This document shows positions 1 through 5,154 of a stretch of DNA of 8,121 nt, piece by piece. A program made the position numbers and the translations under genes. Origin of the DNA: an uncultured Eubacteriales bacterium (GTDB lineage Bacteria; Bacillota; Clostridia; Oscillospirales; Oscillospiraceae); the NCBI GenBank assembly GCA_900550585.1, contig URST01000087.1, forward strand, positions 1-8,121, given 5' to 3'. A model generated the notes under the pieces. That model made no database searches. It was not told the DNA's origin and worked only from the letters and a program-made list of their open reading frames with translations. Each line of letters starts with the position of its first letter. Position 1 is the first letter of the stretch.

Positions 1-55
1 GCTTCGTGGTATTGTCATTGGGCTTCGTGGTATTGTCATTGGGCTTCGTGGTATT
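1..55. repeat. 21-bp in-frame tandem repeat in the Big_2 protein gene
   Basis: The unit GCTTCGTGGTATTGTCATTGG occurs identically at 1-21 and 22-42, and its first 13 bases recur at 43-55 before diverging. The unit is a multiple of three and encodes the seven residues NDNTTKP on the minus strand, so copy number can change without a frameshift. The array probably continues left of the window. The extended, polar, Thr-rich composition suggests a flexible spacer. Confidence 0.85.
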
Positions 56-628
56 ATTGTCGGGCGTCGTCGTGCTGTCCCCGGCGTCCTTCACCGTCAG
101 GCTGCACGTTGCCTCGGCGTCGCCAACCTTGGCGGTGATGACGGCGTTGCCTGCGGCCAGTGCCGTGACCTCGCCGCTGTCGCTGACGGTGGCCACGGTG
201 GGATCGCTGCTGCTCCAGGTGCAGGTCTCCTCCGTCTCCTCATTGACCTTCAGCGTCTCCTTCTCGCCCACGTCCAGTGCCAGCACGGCGCGGTTCAGGG
301 AGATGGTGGCCGCCGGCGTCACGGGATCGGGGGTCACGGGATCCGGCGTGGGCGTCACGTCCGTGATGGGGGGCTTTTCGCCCACGATGGCGGTCTTGAT
401 CTTCTCGCCGAACAGCAGCCACACCACCAGCAGCACCAGCAGGATCAGCACCAGCACCACCACGGGGCCCAGGATGCTGGGAGCCTTGCGGCGGGGCGCC
501 TCGGCCCGGCGGCTGCGGCGCTTCTTCACGCGGCCGCCGTAATAGGCATCGTCCTCCTCGCAGAAGGGGCAGGTCTTATAGCTGTCGGAGAACATTTCTC
601 CGCACCGTCTGCACTTGATCAAGCTCAT
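1..628 (-). CDS. Zinc-ribbon, membrane-anchored Big_2 (Ig-like) domain protein, 3' end cut by window
   Basis: Reading leftward from the ATG at 628-626 gives 209 codons without a stop, running off the left edge. Residues 6-23 hold two CxxC pairs (C6/C9 and C20/C23), a short zinc ribbon. Residues 33-48 are very rich in Arg and Lys, and 52-73 form one hydrophobic helix, so the ribbon should lie in the cytoplasm and the rest outside. A Pro/Thr/Asp linker (about 86-107) leads to a Big_2-type domain (about 107-180) with the typical W-S-S-S-D, V-A-T-V and G-x-V-T-A-L-A-A-G signatures. From 191 a repeat of Asn-Asp-Asn-Thr-Thr-Lys-Pro begins. A GGAGG ribosome site lies seven bases before the start. 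Big_2 domains are common in bacterial surface and adhesion proteins; the role here is unknown. The basic stretch could also serve topology only. The C-terminal part is outside the window. Confidence 0.85.
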   Translation of the reverse strand, partial: MSLIKCRRCGEMFSDSYKTCPFCEEDDAYYGGRVKKRRSRRAEAPRRKAPSILGPVVVLVLILLVLLVVWLLFGEKIKTAIVGEKPPITDVTPTPDPVTPDPVTPAATISLNRAVLALDVGEKETLKVNEETEETCTWSSSDPTVATVSDSGEVTALAAGNAVITAKVGDAEATCSLTVKDAGDSTTTPDNNTTKPNDNTTKPNDNTTK

Positions 629-660
629 ATGAAAACCTCCGGGGAAAAAATCTATTTTAC

Positions 661-689
661 ATAATACCCATTTTCGCCGCCCGCGTCAA
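661..689 (-). promoter_or_regulatory. Sigma-70-type promoter for the Big_2 protein gene
   Basis: On the minus strand TTGACG (689-684) is followed after 17 bases by TATTAT (666-661). The start codon lies at 628, with the GGAGG site at 640-636. Spacing and both hexamers are close to consensus, so constitutive vegetative expression is likely. Confidence 0.75.
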
Positions 690-739
690 CCGCTATCGCC
701 GAAATTCATGCTTTTTTTACAAGGGCGGCGTCCCGCCGC

Positions 740-768
740 TTGCTTTTCCCACCGGCATTTCCTATAAT
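740..768 (+). promoter_or_regulatory. Sigma-70-type promoter for udk and the YdcF-like gene
   Basis: TTGCTT (740-745), a 17-base spacer and a perfect TATAAT (763-768) precede the udk start at 799. It diverges from the promoter at 661-689. A GC-rich inverted repeat at about 724-739 (loop TCC) lies just upstream of the -35 box; no T-tract follows it on either strand. Confidence 0.75.
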
Positions 769-798
769 AGGAGGCAGAATATTTGGGAGGGTGCGGGC

Positions 799-1413
799 AT
801 GAACACCATTTTCATCGGCATCGCCGGCGGCACCGGCAGCGGCAAGACCACGCTCACAGAGCATCTGGCCGCCCGGTTCGGCAGCGACATCAGCGTGGTA
901 CACCACGACAACTACTACAAGCGGCAGGACCGCCCCTTTGAGGAGCGGTGCCAGCAGAACTACGACCACCCCGACGCCTTTGACACCGATCTGATGATCG
1001 CCGACCTGAAGGCGCTGAAGCGGGGTGAGACCATCCACTGCCCCGTGTACGACTACGCCATCCACAACCGCACCGACCAGACGGTGGAGGTCCGGCCCAC
1101 CAAGGTGGTGATCGTGGAGGGCATCCTCATCTTCCAGAGCAAGGAGCTGCGGGATCTGCTGGACATCAAGATCTTCGTGGAGACGGACGCCGATGTCCGC
1201 ATCCTCCGCCGCGCCCTGCGGGACGTGGAGGAGCGCGGCCGCTCCCTGGAGTCGGTGGTGACCCAGTATCTCACCACGGTGAAGCCCATGCACGAGCAGT
1301 TTGTGGAGCCGACCCGCAAGTTCGCGGACATCATCGTGCTGGAGGGCGGCCACAATCTGGTGGCGCTGGATATGATCATGCAGCGCATCGCCAACCACAT
1401 TTCGGAGAACTGA
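799..1413 (+). CDS. udk: Uridine kinase
   Basis: This cytosolic P-loop kinase phosphorylates uridine and cytidine to UMP and CMP for pyrimidine salvage. At 204 residues it has the usual bacterial length. Visible motifs are the Walker A loop GGTGSGKT (10-17), the DNYY segment with the likely catalytic Asp37, the YDHPDAFD family signature (55-62), the P-V-Y-D-Y substrate segment (82-86), VEGILIF (106-112) and the arginine-rich lid RD..ERGR (141-148). The ATG at 799 has a GGAGG site eight bases upstream. The next gene starts one base after its stop, so the two are probably co-translated. Phosphoribulokinase is related in fold, but the YDHPDAFD box and length favour uridine kinase. Confidence 0.95.
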   Translation: MNTIFIGIAGGTGSGKTTLTEHLAARFGSDISVVHHDNYYKRQDRPFEERCQQNYDHPDAFDTDLMIADLKALKRGETIHCPVYDYAIHNRTDQTVEVRPTKVVIVEGILIFQSKELRDLLDIKIFVETDADVRILRRALRDVEERGRSLESVVTQYLTTVKPMHEQFVEPTRKFADIIVLEGGHNLVALDMIMQRIANHISEN

Positions 1414-1414
1414 T

Positions 1415-2170
1415 ATGAAGCGTACCCTTGCCCGGATCGCCGTCGGGCTGTGCATCGCGCTGGCGGTGTTCTTCCTGCTGCCGGCCCTTGGCGGCATCCT
1501 GCACTTCGGCATGCTCTGGCCGGCGGCAGTGCTGCTGCTGGCGGCGGCGGTGCTGCTCTGGCCGGACTTCTTCCGCCGCCTGCTGCGGCCCAAGTGGCTG
1601 CGCCGGGCGGTGTGCCTGCTGGCGGCGGTGTGCGCCGCGGCCATTCTGGTGACGCTGGGGAAAATGGCCGCTGCCGCCATGAACCGTCCCCCGGAGGACG
1701 TGTCCTGCACCGTCATCGTGCTGGGCTGCCAGGTGCTGCCGGACGGACGGCCCAGCCTGATGCTGCAGAACCGTATCCGGGCGGCCTATGACTACCTGGC
1801 CGGCCACCCTGACGCGGTGTGCGTGGCCTCCGGCGGGCAGAACGACCGGGAGCCGGGCACCGAGGCCCGGTGCATCCGGGACACGCTGGTGTCCATGGGC
1901 ATCGACCCGGCCCGCATCCGCATGGAGGAGCGCTCCCGGTCCACGGAGGAGAATCTGGCGTTCTCCGCCGCCGTCATCCGGGAGGAGGGGCTGCCCGCTA
2001 CGGCGGTCATCGCCTCCGACAACTTCCACCAGCTGCGCGCCGCCATCTGGGCGGAGCGGGAGGGGCTGACGCCCTGCGCCGCAGGCTGCGCCAGTCCGTG
2101 GTTCCTCGCCGCCGGCTACTGGGCGCGGGAGGCAGCGGCGCTGCTGTACATGGTCTGCACCGGCGTGTGA
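1415..2170 (+). CDS. YdcF/SanA-like DUF218 membrane protein
   Basis: The 251-residue product has three hydrophobic N-terminal segments (about 5-28, 31-50 and 64-84) followed by a soluble DUF218 (YdcF-like) domain. Signatures are V-I-V-L-G-C-Q-V (100-107) with a downstream R-P-S-L-M-L-Q-N-R, S-G-G-Q-N (139-143), E-x-R-S-x-S-T-E-E-N (171-180) and S-D-N-F-H-Q-L-R-A (201-209). Members such as E. coli SanA, ElyC and YdcF are linked to envelope integrity or nucleotide/SAM binding, but the general biochemical activity is unsettled, so I give no symbol. The ATG is one base after the udk stop, with GGAG at 1404-1407 inside udk. No convincing terminator follows; a short GC hairpin at 2172-2184 lacks a T-tract. 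Confidence 0.85.
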   Translation: MKRTLARIAVGLCIALAVFFLLPALGGILHFGMLWPAAVLLLAAAVLLWPDFFRRLLRPKWLRRAVCLLAAVCAAAILVTLGKMAAAAMNRPPEDVSCTVIVLGCQVLPDGRPSLMLQNRIRAAYDYLAGHPDAVCVASGGQNDREPGTEARCIRDTLVSMGIDPARIRMEERSRSTEENLAFSAAVIREEGLPATAVIASDNFHQLRAAIWAEREGLTPCAAGCASPWFLAAGYWAREAAALLYMVCTGV

Positions 2171-2232
2171 CGGTGCGGCGCACCTCCAGTACCCGCCAGC
2201 TCTGCCAGTTTTTCAACATGCGGAAAATGGTC

Positions 2233-2260
2233 TTGCATTTTCAGATTTTCATGATAGAAT
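2233..2260 (+). promoter_or_regulatory. Extended -10 promoter for the ferredoxin gene
   Basis: TTGCAT (2233-2238) and TAGAAT (2255-2260) are 16 bases apart, and TG at 2252-2253 gives an extended -10 element. The ferredoxin ATG follows at 2291. It implies that the ferredoxin is transcribed independently of the YdcF-like gene. Confidence 0.65.
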
Positions 2261-2290
2261 AGGGGTACAAATCTTTATGGAGGTGCTACT

Positions 2291-2464
2291 ATGGCTTATC
2301 AGATCGGTTCCGCTTGCGTCAGCTGCGGCGCTTGCGCAGACGCATGTCCCGTGGGTGCGATTTCCCAGGGTGATGATCGTTATGTGATCGACGCCGGTGC
2401 CTGCCTGGACTGCGGTTCTTGCAGCGATACCTGCCCCAACGGCGCTATCAGCCCCGCTGAGTAA
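2291..2464 (+). CDS. Small 2[4Fe-4S] dicluster ferredoxin
   Basis: This 57-residue protein is a cytosolic low-potential electron carrier of the clostridial type, which typically exchanges electrons with pyruvate:ferredoxin oxidoreductase, hydrogenase or Rnf/Nfn complexes. Two CxxCxxCxxxCP motifs are complete: C9, C12, C15, C19 and C38, C41, C44, C48, each followed by Pro and then Gly-Ala-Ile. The two halves are pseudo-symmetric, as expected for the family, and the length is typical. GGAGG at 2279-2283 lies seven bases before the ATG. It is monocistronic, between its own promoter and a strong terminator. Nineteen of 57 codons end in T (many GGT and GCT), unlike the C/G-ending neighbours; this fits selection for high expression, although transfer is an alternative. 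Confidence 0.93.
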   Translation: MAYQIGSACVSCGACADACPVGAISQGDDRYVIDAGACLDCGSCSDTCPNGAISPAE

Positions 2465-2481
2465 TCTTACATATGCGCGGC

Positions 2482-2514
2482 AAAGTGACCGGCCATCTGG
2501 CCGGTCACTTTTTT
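2482..2514 (+). terminator. Rho-independent terminator of the ferredoxin gene
   Basis: A perfect 12-bp stem (AAGTGACCGGCC at 2483-2494 with its complement at 2499-2510) closes on the loop ATCT and runs into six T residues (2509-2514). One more A-T pair can extend the stem. It lies 18 bases after the ferredoxin stop. Confidence 0.95.
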
Positions 2515-2581
2515 GCATGGGGCAATATATACCGTTTTTTGCCGTTTTCCGAAAATTTACCCGGTTCAGCGCAGAATTGTG

Positions 2582-2610
2582 TTGTGTTCCCGCGCAGTGC
2601 GTGGTATAAC
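2582..2610 (+). promoter_or_regulatory. Promoter of the accessory operon
   Basis: TTGTGT (2582-2587) and TATAAC (2605-2610) are separated by 17 bases. Transcription would start near 2617, leaving a leader of about 100 bases before the first ATG at 2715 that contains the inverted repeat at 2657-2684. The hexamers are moderate matches, so this is likely but not certain. Confidence 0.55.
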
Positions 2611-2656
2611 AGGGATAGGCCGATCCGCGGCAAGGCGGAGGCGGCCTTTCGAAGGA

Positions 2657-2684
2657 CCATCAGTTAGTGTGCACTAACTGATGG
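2657..2684. promoter_or_regulatory. Perfect 28-base inverted repeat, probable operator
   Basis: CCATCAGTTAGTG is followed by TG and then its exact complement CACTAACTGATGG. The arms are 13 bp with a 2-base centre, and the moderate A/T content stands out in a GC-rich region. Length and symmetry fit the site of a dimeric helix-turn-helix repressor of the TetR, MarR or PadR kind; no regulator gene is in the window. It lies about 40 to 67 bases after the predicted transcription start, so a bound protein would act as a roadblock, or the leader RNA could form a hairpin. No T-tract follows, so it is not an intrinsic terminator. Confidence 0.65.
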
Positions 2685-2714
2685 CGGCACATATCACGAA
2701 CAGGGGGGGACGAT

Positions 2715-3422
2715 ATGGACCTCAAAGCGTATCAAAGGGACTGCCTGCTGGGCGCGCTCAGCGGACTGCTGATGCTGGTGGGCGACCTGTGCCTCAGCGT
2801 CGTGCCGTACACCGCCGGCGACAGCGGGCTGTTCGCCCGGGAGGCGTATCTGACCGGCGGCTTTCAGACCTGGCGGCTGCCGCTGCTGCTGGCCACGGGG
2901 CTTGCGGGCATGGCGCTGGCGTTTTTCACCGTCCGGGCGTCCTGCCGCCAGATAAAGCCGCAGTACCGCAAAACGCGGCGGGCGGTACTGACCGGCGGTG
3001 TCATCTACATGGCCTCCGCCGGGGTGCTGCACTTCTTCATCGGCAGCCTTGCGGACTGGACGGGGACGCTGTCGCCGCTGCTGGGCCGCGGGGAGACGCT
3101 GGCGGTGATACAGGCGCAGTACCAGCGGCTGATGCCGTCCATGCTCATCGCGTATGCGGGGATGGTGCTGCTGATCCTCGCCGGCTTTTATGCCGTGCTG
3201 ACGAAAAAGACCATCCTGCCCCGGTACATGGCGGCGCTCCACATGCTGGTCTGGCAGCTGGTGTTGATGCTGATCCCGGATGTCCGGCAGCTGCTGGGCG
3301 CACCGCTCTCCACCTGGGACTTCGTCCTGAGCCAGGGATCGGGCAACGCGGCGCTGTGCATCTGGATGCTCATCAACGCGGTCTGGGCCGGACGGCAGAG
3401 AAGGAGGGGGGAGACCGTATGA
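2715..3422 (+). CDS. DUF6796-like six-helix membrane protein (first paralog)
   Basis: The 235-residue product has about six hydrophobic segments (roughly 10-30, 55-75, 88-111, 140-164, 176-194 and 212-230). It shares a clear pattern with the protein at 5151-5864: G-D near the end of helix 1 (G23, D24), an acidic loop leading to G-x-F-x-R-x-x-Y-L-x-G (38-48), then P-R-x-M-x-A-x-H, W, I-P-D, Q, P-x-x-T-W and S-Q-x-S-x-N-x-A toward the C terminus. I recognise it as resembling the DUF6796 type of unknown function, from memory and not from a search. The ATG follows a purine-rich AGGGGGGGA ribosome site. Its stop overlaps the next start by four bases (ATGA). The conserved Asp, His and Asn in or near membrane segments suggest a binding or transport site, but no function is known to me. 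Confidence 0.8.
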   Translation: MDLKAYQRDCLLGALSGLLMLVGDLCLSVVPYTAGDSGLFAREAYLTGGFQTWRLPLLLATGLAGMALAFFTVRASCRQIKPQYRKTRRAVLTGGVIYMASAGVLHFFIGSLADWTGTLSPLLGRGETLAVIQAQYQRLMPSMLIAYAGMVLLILAGFYAVLTKKTILPRYMAALHMLVWQLVLMLIPDVRQLLGAPLSTWDFVLSQGSGNAALCIWMLINAVWAGRQRRRGETV

Positions 3423-3733
3423 AGGTCTATGGATTCGGCGCGCCGGAGGCACCTGTCATCCTGCTGCTGCCCGGCACCTGCTGCCACTGGAGGGCCAACT
3501 TCGGCCATGTGATCCCGCCGCTGCCGGACAAGATCGACGCGCCCGGCACGGAGATACATATTTTCTACGCCCTGAAAATGGGCGAAAAGTACCGCGCCCG
3601 CTATGCGCAGCACTTTGCCTGCCCCATCATCCACCAGCAGGATATGCAGCACGAGGAACTGCTGGCCTGTTACCCGGAGGAGTGGGCACAGCTGGTGAAG
3701 CGCATCCTGCGCGGTGAAAGGACAGCGCCGTGA
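3419..3733 (+). CDS. Internally deleted alpha/beta-hydrolase remnant
   Basis: The 104-residue frame joins two ends of an alpha/beta hydrolase of about 230-250 residues. Residues 1-35 (V-I-L-L-L-P-G-T-C-C-H-W then N-F-G-H-V-I-P-P-L) match the N-terminal strand and oxyanion region. Residues from about 37 on (P-G-T-E-I-H-I-F-Y-A-L-K-M-G-E-K-Y, then D-M-Q-H-E-E-L) match the C-terminal strand and the loop carrying the likely catalytic His78. The middle, with the GxSxG nucleophile elbow and the lid, is missing; the join lies near 3523. The frame is kept, the start overlaps the previous stop by four bases, and AAGGAGG is at 3401-3407. It should lack hydrolase activity. It may be a decaying gene, an assembly deletion, or a retained small protein. 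The family comparison is from memory. Confidence 0.75.
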   Translation: MKVYGFGAPEAPVILLLPGTCCHWRANFGHVIPPLPDKIDAPGTEIHIFYALKMGEKYRARYAQHFACPIIHQQDMQHEELLACYPEEWAQLVKRILRGERTAP

Positions 3734-3757
3734 AGGCGCGGGGAAGGAGGACGGACG

Positions 3758-4369
3758 ATGTTTTGGGACCGTGTGGCGTGGGCGTATGACATTTTCGCCG
3801 AGGGCATCAACCGGAAGGCGGACCGGGCGCTGTGCGCGGCGGTGGAGCGGCTGATCGCCCCGTCCGACGCGGTGCTGGAGTGCGCCTGCGGTACGGGGCT
3901 GCTCACGGAGGTCATGGCGCCCCGGTGCAAAAGCCTTGTGGCCACCGACTTTTCAGAGAGGATGCTGAAGCGGGCGGCGAAGAAGTGCGGCAGGTACGGC
4001 AATGTCCGCTTTGAACAGGCGGATATCCTGCACCTCCCCTATCCGGACGCGCGCTTTGACGTGGTGGTGGCTGCCAATGTCATCCATCTGCTGAACCAGC
4101 CCTATCAGGCGCTGCGCCAGCTGGAGCGGGTCTGCAGGCCGGGGGGACGGCTCATCATCCCCACCTATATGAACCAGACGGACAAAGGCACCACCAACAG
4201 CGTCTCCGGCGCCATCGGCAGGGCGGGCGCGGACTTCAAGCGGGGGTTCACGCTGGACACCTACAAACAGTTTTTTGCCGATGCCGGCTATACGGACGGG
4301 GACTACGCCCTCTGTGCGGGACGGATCCCCTGCGCCGTGGCAGTGCTCAGAAGGAGGAATACGCCGTGA
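3758..4369 (+). CDS. Class I SAM-dependent methyltransferase
   Basis: The 203-residue cytosolic enzyme should transfer a methyl group from S-adenosylmethionine to an unknown acceptor. Motif I is V-L-E-C-A-C-G-T-G (39-47), motif II ends in the acidic Asp64 (V-A-T-D), the Q-A-D at 87-89 fits the adenine-binding loop, and F-D-V-V-V-A-A-N-V-I-H-L (100-111) and P-G-G-R-L-I-I-P (128-135) complete the Methyltransf_11/25-like fold. The N-terminal W-D-R-V-A-W-A-Y-D resembles UbiE/phospholipid-type small-molecule methyltransferases. GGAGG lies seven bases before the ATG, and the stop overlaps the next gene's GTG start. Its place between membrane-protein genes and an acetyltransferase suggests modification of a small molecule or lipid, which is inference. 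Confidence 0.9.
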   Translation: MFWDRVAWAYDIFAEGINRKADRALCAAVERLIAPSDAVLECACGTGLLTEVMAPRCKSLVATDFSERMLKRAAKKCGRYGNVRFEQADILHLPYPDARFDVVVAANVIHLLNQPYQALRQLERVCRPGGRLIIPTYMNQTDKGTTNSVSGAIGRAGADFKRGFTLDTYKQFFADAGYTDGDYALCAGRIPCAVAVLRRRNTP

Positions 4370-4974
4370 AGAAGCTGTCGGAGCTGGACGAGAGCATCAT
4401 CCGGGACATCGGCCATGCCTTCGCCTGTTACGACTACGGCGCGGAGCATGGGCTTATCGACGCCTTTTCCAGCCGGGACGCCGCGGCGTCCTTCATCTGC
4501 GGATATGTGCGCATGGCGCTGCAAAGCGGGATGCTCTACTCCGTGGGCGACAGCGGCGAGGGCTATATCGCCTATAAGCTCCCCGGCCAGAAGCCCCGTC
4601 TGGGATCGCTGCTGCCGCTGGCAAAGGGGCTGCTGGGCGCCATGAGCTTCGGGGAGCTGCTGCGCTTTGCGCGGATCATGGCCCAGGGCGGCGCCGGACT
4701 GGACAAGCGCATGGACCGGGAGAAAAAGCCGTATATCTTCGTGGGCCTTGTCTGCGTGCGGGAGGCGTACCAGGGACGGGGCCATATGCGGCAGGTGATG
4801 GATACGGCCTTCGCCGAGGGCCGGCGGCTGGGCGTGCCGGTGATCCTGGAAACGGACGCCCGATCCAAGTGCGGCAGGTATATCCATCTGGGCATGGCGC
4901 TGGCCGGCACCCGCCGCTTCGGGGCGCACGGCGTGCTGTATGACCTGATCTGGTACCCGGAGGATGAACGGTGA
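4366..4974 (+). CDS. GNAT-family N-acetyltransferase
   Basis: The 202-residue protein starts with GTG at 4366, overlapping the methyltransferase stop by four bases, with AAGGAGG eight bases upstream. The GNAT core sits in the C-terminal half: strand Y-I-F-V-G-L-V-C-V (123-131), the acetyl-CoA pyrophosphate loop R-E-A-Y-Q-G-R-G-H-M (132-141), the helix R-Q-V-M-D, then V-P-V-I-L-E-T-D and a terminal strand. The N-terminal half (about 1-110) is longer than in minimal GNATs and contains an Ala/Leu-rich segment (79-106). It should acetylate a small amine or a protein, but the substrate cannot be inferred. Its position inside the coupled operon implies production together with the methyltransferase and the two membrane proteins. 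Confidence 0.88.
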   Translation: MKKLSELDESIIRDIGHAFACYDYGAEHGLIDAFSSRDAAASFICGYVRMALQSGMLYSVGDSGEGYIAYKLPGQKPRLGSLLPLAKGLLGAMSFGELLRFARIMAQGGAGLDKRMDREKKPYIFVGLVCVREAYQGRGHMRQVMDTAFAEGRRLGVPVILETDARSKCGRYIHLGMALAGTRRFGAHGVLYDLIWYPEDER

Positions 4975-4989
4975 CGAAAGGGGCATTCC

Positions 4990-5154
4990 ATGACAGACTT
5001 ATCTTTGAAATACCGCGTCCCGCGCCGCGCCATGCGGCGCACCGGTCCCAAAGGGCAGATGACCGGCCCGGCGGACGGGATCACGGCCTGCTCCTGCGGC
5101 GGCCGCGCGGTGCTGCCCGGCCTGAAGCGCCGGAAACTGGAGGTGCAGGGATGA
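4990..5154 (+). CDS. Small basic ORF of 54 residues, function unknown
   Basis: A frame from the ATG at 4990 to the TGA at 5152-5154 encodes 54 residues. AAAGGGG (4977-4983) lies six bases before the start, the preceding stop is only 15 bases away, and its stop overlaps the next gene's ATG as ATGA. The protein is strongly basic, with clusters at R-V-P-R-R-A-M-R-R (9-17) and L-K-R-R-K-L (45-50), and has C-S-C-G-G at 34-38. It has no signal peptide or membrane helix. I recognise no family. It may be a genuine coupled small protein, a remnant of a larger gene, or simply the spacer that carries the ribosome site for the next gene. Confidence 0.5.
   Translation: MTDLSLKYRVPRRAMRRTGPKGQMTGPADGITACSCGGRAVLPGLKRRKLEVQG

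Noticed and set aside
1..55. Possible CRISPR or minisatellite array
   Set aside because: Units are directly adjacent without spacers and encode an in-frame 7-residue repeat.
724..739. GC-rich hairpin next to the T run at about 713-719 as a terminator
   Set aside because: On the plus strand the T run precedes the hairpin, and on the minus strand an A run follows, so neither orientation fits an intrinsic terminator.
706..1716. A long minus-strand frame across udk and the start of the YdcF-like gene
   Set aside because: It runs antisense to a clear uridine kinase and contains His/Val/Gly-rich sequence typical of shadow frames.
2657..2684. Palindrome as a transposon end or intrinsic terminator
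   Set aside because: No transposase, target duplication or second copy is visible in the window, and no T-tract follows the hairpin.
2681..3418. Forward frame upstream of and continuous with the hydrolase remnant
   Set aside because: It reads the first membrane gene out of frame and gives an Arg/Gly/Ala-rich product; only the part from the ATG at 3419 resembles a known family and has its own ribosome site.
4971..5150. GTG-started N-terminal extension of the second membrane protein
   Set aside because: The added residues are Arg/Pro-rich and absent from the paralog; the ATG at 5151 has a well-placed GGAGG.
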